Shown here: positions 38,366-47,899 of the stretch, one piece after another
Position numbering within the stretch: the first letter of the stretch is position 1
Layout: every line of letters begins with the position of its first letter
From: Populus alba
Taxonomy: Eukaryota > Streptophyta > Magnoliopsida > Malpighiales > Salicaceae
Assembly: GCF_005239225.2 (NCBI RefSeq)
Contig: NC_133301.1
Span: forward strand, 12,896,318-12,960,317
Length of the DNA stretch: 64,000 bases
Direction of reading: 5' to 3'
Notes under the pieces: model-generated
Databases searched by the model: none
Told to the model about the DNA's origin: nothing
Seen by the model: only the letters and a program-made list of their open reading frames with translations
Made by a program: the position numbers and the translations under genes

Positions 38366-38820
38366 TTAAGAAACAAATTCAAAATTTAAATAGTTGAGGT
38401 ATCTCTTAGGTCTAAAACACAATCTTTTAATATACAAGAAAGTATGTTCAGTGAGAAAGTTGAAAATAACTGGAGTATCTCCCTGGAGAAAGAAAGATCG
38501 GTCAACCTCATAGACCAGAGGTAGAGGGAAACTCTTGTTATGTGTATCCATCGGCATCCCTTTAGGACCAGAAGCCGTGGAAGGCAATTTAGGCCCCAAC
38601 AAGATCCGACTCGTCAGGATCGAAGCTAGAGCGTTCAATATCCATACAGCTGTGGGCGGGAATGATTGGGTGGCAAAAGAATGTGGACATTTCTTGAAAG
38701 GTGTAGTACTGGACGTGAAGAACAGTAAATAGTTGGCAAATAATGGGTCCATCTGGTTGCCAGAATGTCCATTGAAAATAATAGAATACCAAATTTAGAT
38801 TTGATAGGTAAATCCAATCT
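38366..38820. other. GC-richer, protein-like remnant of unknown origin
   Basis: Long open frames exist on both strands (minus 38752-38366, plus 38535-38732) in a stretch richer in G and C than its flanks. The plus frame has IGIPLGPEAVEGNLGPNKI; the minus frame has SFPPTAVWILNALASIL. I recognise neither. It may be a fragment of a transposon or of a lost gene. Confidence 0.3.
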
Positions 38821-38849
38821 CTACTGTGCTAGGAGCCGAACTGGAATTG

Positions 38850-39065
38850 GGTTTGCTTAGAGGATCAACTCGCAATCCAATTCACTTAAAAAACCCGAGT
38901 AAGACTTCATCGGGTCAAGTTCAAGATTTGTTTGTTTAATTATTATCCAAAATAACTTCGTTTTATAATTGATTCAAGTTCATCTGTTGTTCTTGAGATG
39001 GACCTGCGACCCGGCTCTCAACCGGGCTCTCAACCGTATTACACAAATAGTTGTTTTTAACAGCT
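38850..39065. repeat. Decayed 'CCCGGGTC'-type dispersed repeat
   Basis: The phrases AAAAAACCCGAGTAAGACTT, CGGGTCAAGTTCAAGA, GGACCTGCGACCCGG and a doubled CCGGGCTCTCAACCG resemble the retroelement-derived words at 61440-61880. Confidence 0.4.
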
Positions 39066-39819
39066 ACAATGAAATGATTAAAAAAGATAAAGAAAGGAGA
39101 ATAAAAGAATAAAAGATCATAGAATTATGTGTTTCTGTTCATTAATTTGAGATGCCAAGGAGAATAAAAGATTCAGGAAATTGTGACATGAGTGATCTCG
39201 TTATGACATTTCAGATTACATTTTTTTTTTTAAAAAACAGTTTTAAGTACATGGATCATAAATGTTTTCTGGATTAAAATCACCAAATTTATGATGATTT
39301 CAACTCTCCTAAAACGGGGCTGAAAAAATGTACTGTAAGGGAGAAATAGCAGAGATTGCAATTAAGAGTTTGTTATGCTCAAATTGTTTCCGAGAAAGGT
39401 TTCCCTTTCCGCAACTCTCCCGTACTGGGAAAGTAGCAAAATATTCTTAAATTTCCCCTGAAATTTACGCCTGTCAGCGCTAAATGAACACTGTGAAAAA
39501 CTCTATCGATCCCTGTGCAATCCAAGAATCAAACAGAGAGTAAGAGTATTTATGTGAAGGCAATAAATCCACGTTTTGAAAATATCATTTGAAGTTCAGA
39601 CAAACTAGAAACTGTTTGCTTCCTATTTTAAGCTGCAGGTGAGGATCAAGTCAGTGTCAAAGCCAGCACTGGAGAAATACATTTAATCTGCAACCGAGTA
39701 CATGTGCCCGCCAAAGGATTCACAATTATTCACACGGAATCGGTGACAAAAGGCACTGTCTATCTTGCTATGGAGCAACACACAGCGATTCACAAGAGCG
39801 TGGTTCCACACAGCGCTAG

Positions 39820-40245
39820 CTATTCCGTGACAGATTCAATTGCAGAGAAAGCTAATTGCCATGTCGAAACAATAACATGCTCCTCTTCCAAAGCGGTCTC
39901 ATCTCCAATAACAGAAACCCATGTTTCTGCAATTTTATCCTCTCTTCCTTCCAGAACCTCCAATGGAGTGAATGCTCGCAATGTGCCTCCAGACTCTGGG
40001 GAAAACACTCAAGTTTCGTCATTCATAGAGTTTGTGCTGTCGGTTCCTTGTTCAACAACTAATCTTCGAGCTCGAGGAACCATGGCCCCATCCAAGTATA
40101 CAGTCTTGTTAGCATCAACCACAGTCATTTTCTGAAGACCGTCTCCATATGCTAGCTGTTTATGCATGTGACCAAACACAATTAGGGGGGGATACTCTCT
40201 TACATGGGACATGGCTTGTGCTAGTTCTGTGACAGTAGACACTTC
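39820..40245 (-). pseudogene. Calcineurin-like metallophosphoesterase pseudogene fragment
   Basis: The minus strand encodes the end of a metallophosphoesterase: LAEVSTVTELAQAMSHVR, then YPPLIVFGHMHKQLAYGDG, then KMTVVDANKTVYLDGA, then RRLVVEQGTDSTNSMNDET. GHMH is the metal-binding GHxH motif of the calcineurin-like superfamily. A TGA at 40011-40009 interrupts the frame. The same frame then resumes with FSPESGGTLRAFTPLEVLEG and runs to a stop at 39820. The N-terminal catalytic motifs (GDxHG, GDxxD, GNH) are missing. The minus frame at 40699-40493 (FYDTFWSFFSGLGSNLNGVG) may belong to the same relic, but I cannot show it. Confidence 0.7.
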
Positions 40246-40249
40246 AGCA

Positions 40250-41166
40250 AGCATGGTAGGGTAAAGTAGAATCCGATAATATAAGACGAATAAGTGCACG
40301 TTGTGTGTTTGCGCCAGAAGGTGCTCTTGTAAACATCATAGAGGCCATATAGTATTTTGTAACAGAGATTAATAATTTGCATGTTCACGTACGTGAGATG
40401 CTTTTGTTCCCTTTCCGTACCGAGCTAGCTCCTCCAGGCATCAATTGCATCAAGCTACCTTGCACAAGCAATCATGTCAATGCAAGGAACATTCAGAAAC
40501 TTTGTGGACTGGGATGGTGCCCAAGTTTATATATTGATCTATCAAAGCACAGATATTTATTGCTACAAGCAGCTGAACCCAAGATCATTGCCCGGATCAC
40601 CGTGGTCGCCACCTCCAGACACCCAATCTTTCCCACGCCATTCAAGTTAGAACCAAGGCCTGAAAAGAAAGACCAAAACGTGTCATAAAAATCAACCAAT
40701 TTTTCCTGAACAACTTGTCTCGAAGTAATTTTGCTAGTTATACTAACGGAGGTAAGTCTATAGAATCTGATAATTTTGAGCAGTCAGTTAATAGGGAATT
40801 TGCCACTAGTGGATCATGCATAAGTATTACAGACTCGGTTATGGATCAGTAAAGTAAAACTAAGTTTAAGAAGACGCATGTTAGCGCTAAAGGAACAACC
40901 TAATAAGAAAACCTCATAACTTTATATTCGATCGTTAGATTATCCTTACATTATACCAAATGATTCTACAAGCTTATTTTTATAGGGATTGACTTGCTAT
41001 ACGTAGTCGAGGAAAACACTCAAATTAGGCTTGAAAAATGTTGTTTATTTCAATTTCCATATATTTTTTTCTTCTTTTTTTAGATTTTTAGCTTGATTCT
41101 GGATTTTGTATTGTATTTTTTATTTGACTTGGGATTCTGATTTTTTTTAAACTTGATGTATTTAAA
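40250..41166. other. Intergenic, possible continuation of the pseudogene on its left
   Basis: The part at 40300-40700 is less AT-rich and holds open frames on both strands with no named motif. The part at 40700-41166 shows nothing recognisable. Confidence 0.3.
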
Positions 41167-42166
41167 GGCCTTGTTTGTTTCCCGGAAAGTAGTTTCCGGG
41201 AAACCATTTTCCAAACTTTCCTGTGTTTGTTTGTCATTAAGAAAGTTGGTCAACAGAAAACAATTTTCGATCAGCGGAAAACACTTTCTAGTCAACGAAA
41301 AACACTTTTCGGTCAACGAAAAACACTTTCCAGTCAATTTTAGTCAAAAAAAAATTTGACTTGGTTTTCAGGAAAGTGTTTTCCTTTTAGCTGTGTTTGT
41401 TTTCCGGAAAGTGGTTTCCGGGAAATCACTTTCCAAACTTTCTTGTGTTTGTTTGCCAGTAGAAAAGTTGGTTAATGGAAAACACTTTCCAGTAAAAGGA
41501 AAATTTGGCTTGGTTTTCAGGAAAATGTTTTCCTGAAAAATTTGAGGGGAAAACACTTTCTGGAAGTTGTGAAAAAATTTAAATATCATTATTTGCTGAT
41601 TATATCAAATTTGATCCTCAAACTTTTGTATATATTTTGTTTTGAATATTTATTTTTCAATTTCATCTCTTAAAATTTTATTTTTATATTAACTTTGGTC
41701 CTTATTTTTATAATTGCTATTTGCTTTTTTCTTATCATTTTTATTGAAATTTTTTTTATCAAATTTGATCCTCATTCTTTTGATTGTTACTTATTTTATT
41801 TAAAATAATTTATGAAATGTTGATTATTATTATTTTAATTTCTTCATTTTTATTTTTTTTTTTTTAGATTTGATCCCTATTATTTTGATTATTATTTGTT
41901 TTATTTGAGATAATTTATGAAATTATATTTTTTTTTCAATTTCATTCTCATTCAACTTTTTAATTTGTAAGATTTGTTCCTCATTTTTTAATAAACTTGA
42001 GAAAAATAAAATATTAATAAGTTATTTTCCAGCTCATTTTCCATGACATAACCAAACACTGGAAAGTGTTTTCCAGTTCATTTTCCATAACACTATCAAA
42101 TATCGAAAAATACTTTCCAAAAATTCACTTTTCCTGGAATTCACTTTCCTGCAAACAAACGGAGCC
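41167..42166. mobile_element. Non-autonomous DNA-transposon-like element with inverted termini (1 kb)
   Basis: The left end GGCCTTGTTTGTTTCCCGGA matches the reverse complement of the right end, GGCTCCGTTTGTTTGCAGGA. Both ends are packed with inverted GGAAAGT/ACTTTCC words; GGAAAGTGTTTTCC-like palindromes recur at least ten times. The left 220 bp are duplicated in tandem (41170-41385 and 41392-41575). The T-rich middle also has internal repeats (TTTGATCCTCATTCTTTTGA). There is no transposase. Possible AAA or AAAG direct repeats flank it; no 8-bp duplication is visible, so the superfamily is undecided. Confidence 0.65.
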
Positions 42167-42387
42167 AAAGAGTTGTAAACATTTACAAAAGAAAAAACTG
42201 TCCTGTCGCTTATCTTGAAAGACTGGAATTAGAAGTTCCTAGAGGTCAACTCAAAATACAAAAATCAAACTTTGTAAACATTTCAAAGTTTGATTTAAGT
42301 CTTTCTTTCTTCTTTTTGTGTTTCTCTTTTTCTTTTGTTTTCATTTGCGTCACTTATTTGAAAGAAAAAAACGCAGCCATTATAGAA

Positions 42388-42480
42388 CTATGGCCAAGAT
42401 CTGATGCCAATAGCTCTAATATTCTGGATTACTTCCAGTAAAAAGAATTATGGCTAAGATCTGATGCCAATAGCTCTAAG
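42388..42480. repeat. Tandem duplication, period 60 bp
   Basis: TATGGC(C/T)AAGATCTGATGCC and AATAGCTCTAA occur at about 42389 and 42449. Confidence 0.75.
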
Positions 42481-42753
42481 CAATCATAAAATGCAGCTGT
42501 GATTAGAAGAAATTTAAAATAGAAAAAAGATATTATTATTTGATAATATATATTACATTCAATTAGGTAAAGTTTATATAGTCATACAATGAGATATATA
42601 TATAAAAAAAATAAAAAAAATTATAAAAAATATTTGATCATCTCATTTTAAAAAAAAACTTCTTCTTGGCCAACAACTAGTATTAATTGGCCAACAAGGA
42701 GGTTTAAGTGTTGATAATGACAAAAATGAATGATTGCGGATATTACAGTACTG

Positions 42754-42790
42754 TCTTCTTCTTCTTCTTCTTCTTCGTCTTCTTCTTCTA
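42754..42790. repeat. (CTT)n microsatellite
   Basis: A trinucleotide run with one interruption (CGT). It creates an Arg-rich open frame on the minus strand that is not a gene. Confidence 0.9.
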
Positions 42791-43460
42791 ACCAAAGAGC
42801 TGCATAATTTGAATTTATTTTTACCAAAGAATTTTAATTTGAAAATTCTATTTTTGGTGAAATTGAAAAACTCAATATACTGAAATGAGAAAAATAAATG
42901 TCTCAGGTAGTAAAATTGCAATTATCTGAGCCCTGATAAGTTTGTGTACTTTAAGTTATTATATTTGTAGATCTCTAAGACATTAATGGTTTAAAGTTAC
43001 ATATATCAGGTCGGATCAAATCAAATTAAGTCTTCTTCAACCTACACTTTTTCAAAAAAAAAAAAAAAAAAATTCTCATGTGGTCATCTAATTTATAAAT
43101 AGAGGATAATAAATTAATTTAAGATAAATATTTCATACTTTTTATGGAAACAATTAATAATTAATACTTATTTATTTAAAAAAGTACTATAAAATATCAC
43201 CTGGCTTAACAAAATAAGAAAAACACTATTATAAACAATTAATTTTAAAATTAATTGTCTACATATATGTTTATTCTATCATTTAATTATAAAAAATTAT
43301 TTAAGTAAGTTATTAAACATGGATATATAAGCCACTAATTAAAAATGATCTAGCTAGGGGCACTTCTATTTTTGCATCTCTATGTTGGTTTGCGATTAAA
43401 TTGTCTCAAAATCATGAGAAAACTGCAAAGGAGAACAATGAAAAGGGGCCAAATTAGGAC

Positions 43461-43487
43461 TTATATATATATATATATATATATATA
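43461..43487. repeat. (TA)n microsatellite
   Basis: An uninterrupted TA run. Confidence 0.9.
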
Positions 43488-43834
43488 AGAACGTTTAATG
43501 TTGAGTCTAGAAATTAAGGGAGACAGCTACCCCTTTCCTTGACATTTAGCCCAAGCTAGACCAAGAAAACAAGAGGGCTGGCAATGTTTTCTTATAAGAA
43601 CCTTTAATGTTGAATCTAGAAATCTGAAGAAACAAAACAAAACCTACCAAGAAGTAATTGCAATTGATATGACCCTGGCCCCCACACTCCATCTCCACGC
43701 AATTGCCTGCCTCTTTCTCTCAGCCGTGCTGTTTGGTCTCTATGGCTTGATGGGGCGTGGTTTTCTAAAAACCTCCCACCATCACATCACATGAAAATCT
43801 GAATATAAAATTAAGTTATGTTTTCTCTACACCC

Positions 43835-44235
43835 AATCTTGTATTGGACCAGAGAGTACGCTCAAGTTTAACTCTAAATTGAGTCCTGACATGTTCATGC
43901 CTAACTTAAAATTAGACCCGGATGCATCCATATCCAACTCTAAGTTGAGTTAGGACAAGTTTACGCCCAACTCTAGTTGGGCTGAGGCATGTAAGCGTCC
44001 AATTTTTTTTGGGTTCAGCGTATAATTGGACCCAATTTCTTTTGGGTTCAGGTTAAAGCTGAACTCAACTCCTATTGGAATCACCGTACCGCTGAACCCA
44101 ATTCCTCTTGGGTTCAGTATCATGCTGAGCCCAACTCTTATTGGCTTTGACGTATTGCTGAACCCAAGTACACTTGGGTTCAATGTACAAACTGAACCCA
44201 AATGCACCTAAGTTCAGCATATAGCTGAAAAGTAA
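43835..44235. repeat. 33-bp minisatellite of hairpin units, open on both strands
   Basis: Units begin at 43992, 44025, 44058, 44091, 44124, 44157 and 44190, exactly 33 bp apart, with more decayed units back to about 43835. Each unit holds a small inverted repeat, for example CCCAATTCCTCTTGGG. Because 33 is a multiple of three and stops are absent, frames stay open on both strands: plus 44026-44211 as an 11-residue repeat (LNPIPLGFSIM type) and minus 44207-43950. Such frames are most likely a by-product of the period. Confidence 0.85.
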
Positions 44236-44279
44236 CCTCATTCTAAGCCTCTCTTACTCTAGGTCTGGGCTAGTGATTA

Positions 44280-44850
44280 TGATACTCATCACATCCAATT
44301 AATTACGAACAAGTAGTTCATGCTTATATTAATGAGATGTGATAGTATCAACAATATAATAATATTATTCTACCATTACGAGATTACATTTCTACCCTTA
44401 ACATATCGTTTGAAGCAAGTCAAGATATATAGTATAAAAGGAAGCTTGAGTAAACAAAAAAGAGGTTCGAAACCTTATGCTCTTAGACATGAACACATTT
44501 ATTCTCTTCTTCCCTTACATCTACATCTTCTTCTCCTTCTTCTTTTCTATCTTTACAAAAGCTCATTAATACCTTTACTAATATCTTTTTATCATACAAA
44601 ATACCTTGTACTGACTTGATCTTTGAAGGGTCTTTTAACAACACCGTCAGGGATCTCTAAAAGACTTTGTGCAAGCATTCATTTAAGAGAAAATTTACAA
44701 CCCCATAAGATATTTATTAAAGAGAAAGCTGATACAATCCGAAAAGTGAAGGTTGTAGAATACATTATGAATGATCTGCAGGGATCTCTAGAAATAATTT
44801 CTTCTATAATATTCCCTGTGACTTTTATAGCTTTATCAAGTCTAATATGA
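44280..44850 (+). mobile_element. Possible LTR fragment of a gypsy-type element
   Basis: A TATA-like word (TATAAAAGGAAGC at about 44435) is followed by a pyrimidine-rich stretch (CTTCTTCTCCTTCTTC). Then comes ACTGACTTGATCTTTGAAGG GTC, a pattern I associate with the R/U5 part of plant gypsy LTRs. No partner LTR, primer site or coding part is seen. The minisatellite directly upstream could be part of the same U3. This is a tentative reading. Confidence 0.35.
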
Positions 44851-45149
44851 TACTAGCAAAATCAAATGGCATAAATTTCCACACACAACTGACATGTGTT
44901 CATATTATAAAAAAACCTAAAAACAATTAGTGAATTACTGTAGATTGTGAGTGATTTCACTGTGTATTGCATTGTTTGGGTTTTGTTATCTATTAAAACA
45001 CGGGGGAAAAATATTATGCATTTACTGTAGACACAGATACATTGCACTGCGGACGACACTATAACACTCTAAAAGGGCATTACCTTTGGTGTGTTTTTAG
45101 TCAAGAAGTTGCATTTTTAGTTAAGAATTTCGGCTAGGGGCATTACCTT
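44851..45149. other. Intergenic, nothing recognised
   Basis: No open frame, repeat or RNA signature recognised. Confidence 0.4.
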
Positions 45150-45159
45150 CTCTACCAAA

Positions 45160-45400
45160 AGTTGTTGGGTATGACTTGGCCGCTGGACCCTACAACCGGT
45201 TACTAAGCTAGACCTAAAACACTTCCAAAAAATGTCAATAACATTAGATCTTGTTGCCTAATATAACATAATAATGTTGGGTCTAGTTGGCCAGCTGAAC
45301 CCAAATCAATTCCAAAAGGTATATCGATCTTGGGCCTGGTTGGGCAGCCGGACCCAATATCCTTGGGTTTGGCTGTGCAACCATACCTAAGGATATTTGG
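45160..45400. repeat. Decayed TTGGG/CCCAA hairpin minisatellite
   Basis: GTTGGGTATGACTTGGCCGC, TAATGTTGGGTCTAGTTGGC and CTTGGGCCTGGTTGGGCAGC with CCGGACCCAATATCCTTGGG are irregular units of the same kind as at 43835-44235 and 46535-47045. Confidence 0.6.
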
Positions 45401-45411
45401 TTTGTGATTTT

Positions 45412-46500
45412 TTTTCCTCTAATTTTTTTGTGTTTTTCATACAGTAAAAAAAATAAAATTGGTGAGATATTTTTTATATTGTACAGAAGTTAGGTGATGA
45501 TATTTTTTTTTCATTTAAGGTAGGGTTAAACTTCCTTATTAAAACAAGTTTGTTTTTTCGTTTAAAAAATGCTTAAAAAAAACATTTCAAAATTTTTAAC
45601 TTTTTTCTTTAATTCAAATTAATATTTTTTGATGTTTTTTATTATTTTTATGTGATGATATAAAAAATAGATTTTACAAAATAAAAAATATTATTTCATT
45701 ATATTTTCTTACAAAAATATTTTAAGATATTTCTATTTTTTTTTCCAGATATTGGGCCTGGCTTGGCAATATCATTGGGTTTAGGATTTCCAATTTTTTT
45801 TCATCTTTAAGATATTTTCAATTTTATTTTTTTCATCTTTATATTATTTTTCTTTTCTCTTATTTAATTTTTTTCCATGCTGTAAAGAGGAAATAAATTG
45901 ATGAGATTTTTTTGATATTGTACAAAAGTTGGCTGGTGATAATAGTTTTTCATTTGAGGTTGGGTTGAATTTTTTTGTTAAAACATGTTTGTTTTTGCTT
46001 TTCATAAAAGGTTTTAAAAAAAATTTGGAATTTTTTTTCTTTACTTCAAAGAAATATTTTTGGATGTTTTTGTATTATTTTGATGTGATGATATAAAAAA
46101 TAGATTTTACAAAAAAAAAAAAAATATCATCTCAATACATGTTTTTTTTTAAAAAATATTTTAGGATATTTCCAATATCACTGGATCTAAGGTTTCTTCT
46201 CTTTTCACTGATTTAATTTTATTTTTTATACAGTAAAGAAGAAATAAATTGATGAGATTTTTTTTTATTGTGCAAAAGATGGGTGATGATAATTGTTTTT
46301 CATTTCAGGTTGGGTTGAATTTTTTTATTAAAGAATGTTTGTTTTTTCGATTAAAAAATGCTTAAATTTTTTTCAATTTTGTAAACATTTTTATTTAATT
46401 TAAATTAATATTTTTTGATTTTTTTGCATTATTTTTATTTGATGATATAAAAAATAGATTTTTAAAAAATAAAAAAATTATCTCAATATATTTTTAAAAA
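45412..46500. repeat. Three tandem AT-rich units of about 350-440 bp
   Basis: Each unit carries, in order, ACAGTAAA..AATAAATTG(A/G)TGAG, ATTGT(A/G)CA(A/G)AAG, GGT(T/A)GGGTT(G/A)AA, AAAACATGTTTGTTTTT-like words and GATGATATAAAAAATAGATT. The first anchor sits at about 45459, 45898 and 46249; the last at about 45651, 46084 and 46437. A short TTGGG/CCAA piece (TATTGGGCCTGGCTTGGCAA) separates units 1 and 2. Confidence 0.75.
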
Positions 46501-46534
46501 TTTGAATTTCCTACTGGAGGCAGGAATTGCTGCC

Positions 46535-47045
46535 AGTAGGAACCAATAGTGTTGGGTGCTGATGCACAACCGGACCCAATAGCCATGAATCTTATCTCTA
46601 ATAGGACAATGAGGCCTAACGTTATTGGATCCTGCTTGGTTGCAGGACTCAAAGCTAATGTGTCTTGGGCTTACCTCAATAGAAGGTCGCAGCTGCGTTC
46701 AACACTGTTAGGCTCGACCTCGAGAAGAACACACATTCTTTAGGCCCTACCTTAAAATTAGGACCCAACAATGTTGGCCCTGCATCCTAGCACGCCTGAG
46801 GGTGTAAACACCTGGCGCTGTGGTTACCATGCACTGGTCGTTATGGCAAGACCCATGTACCTTGGGTCTGCAGACACGTTTGCGGTGCACAATTCTCTTG
46901 TGTGCTTTTTCAGGACCTAATTCTCTTGAATTCATTGTCAGGACCCAATTCTGTTGGGTCCGTTGTCACGACCTAAGACTAATGGGTCCTACATCAAGAC
47001 TTAATTCTCTTGGGTGTAGTGCTAGGACCCAAGGTTCTTGAATCT
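46535..47045. repeat. Hairpin minisatellite with AGGACCCAA...TTGGGTC units
   Basis: Units of about 28-31 bp such as AGGACCCAATTCTGTTGGGT recur, best kept at 46910-47040. Many contain an inverted CCCAA/TTGGG pair. It is richer in G and C than the flanks. Open frames here (for example plus 46820-47041) come from the repeat. Confidence 0.65.
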
Positions 47046-47899
47046 TAAATTTCTAAATATTATTATTTGTATTATAATTAAAAGTATTAATATAAAAAAT
47101 ATTATTATTTGTTCTATAAATATTATTATTTTTATTATTAAAAACATTTTTATTTGTATTATAAATAATATTATTAATAAAATAATCAATAAATTTGAAA
47201 AATATTATTATCAATATTGAAAAACAACATAGATTTAATTTGAATGGTAAAATTAAAAATTATTATTATCATTAATACATTTTTGAAAAACTATTATTAC
47301 TATCGAAATTATATTTTAAAATTGAAATTGCATCTTGAATACACCTATATTTTTAAAATTATTTTTAATATACTAATGTCAAAAATAATTTTTAAAAAAT
47401 AATTTTTTTTTATTTTGATGTATTTCTAAATAAAAAATATTTTTAAACTATCACTGTTATTACATTTTCAAGTTTCTAAAACGATTGAGGTGTCTTAATT
47501 AAGTTTCATTTGAGTTAACAACATTTTTTAAAATTTTATTTTAAAATAAAACTAAAATTATTTTATTTTTTAAAATAGAAAATACAAAGTTTTAATGGAG
47601 TCTAGTTTTAAAGCATGTTTGATAGTTTAGTAAATATTTTTTTAAAAAATATATTAAAATAATATTTTTTTAAAAATGTTTTTATTATTGAAATCAATAA
47701 ATTAAGACAATTAAAAAAAACATTAAAAAAAATACTAATTTAATTTTTTTTTAAAAAAAAATAAATAAAAAGCATGGCGGAACCGTGACATACGGGAACT
47801 TGGTAACGGTGGCACTGAGAACTGAGTCCTGACTGGAACATTTACATGCTTTTGTCTTTGTACATTTGCCTTCCTTGTATTTTTACCAAGCAAGCTCCA
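47046..47899. other. AT-rich DNA upstream of GH18-RLK copy A
   Basis: TATT/ATT-rich sequence at 47046-47330 is followed by two MITE-like copies at about 47340-47470 and 47605-47760, then about 130 bp of more balanced sequence directly before the start codon. A core promoter is not evident. Confidence 0.4.

Noticed and set aside
42388..42480. Possible primer-binding site of an LTR element (reverse complement of ..TTGGCATCAGAT..)
   Set aside because: The match to the initiator-Met primer site is partial, and no LTR or coding part is adjacent; kept only as a 60-bp duplication.
42643..42921. Arg-rich open frame on the minus strand
   Set aside because: It is translated from the CTT microsatellite at 42754-42790 and AT-rich flanks; no coding evidence.
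43950..44211. Repeat-protein-like open frames on both strands
   Set aside because: They follow from a stop-free 33-bp minisatellite; being open on both strands argues against selection on either.
47846..47899. Upstream in-frame ATG for copy A
   Set aside because: The Met at 47900 starts a standard signal peptide and gives the same exon length as copy B.
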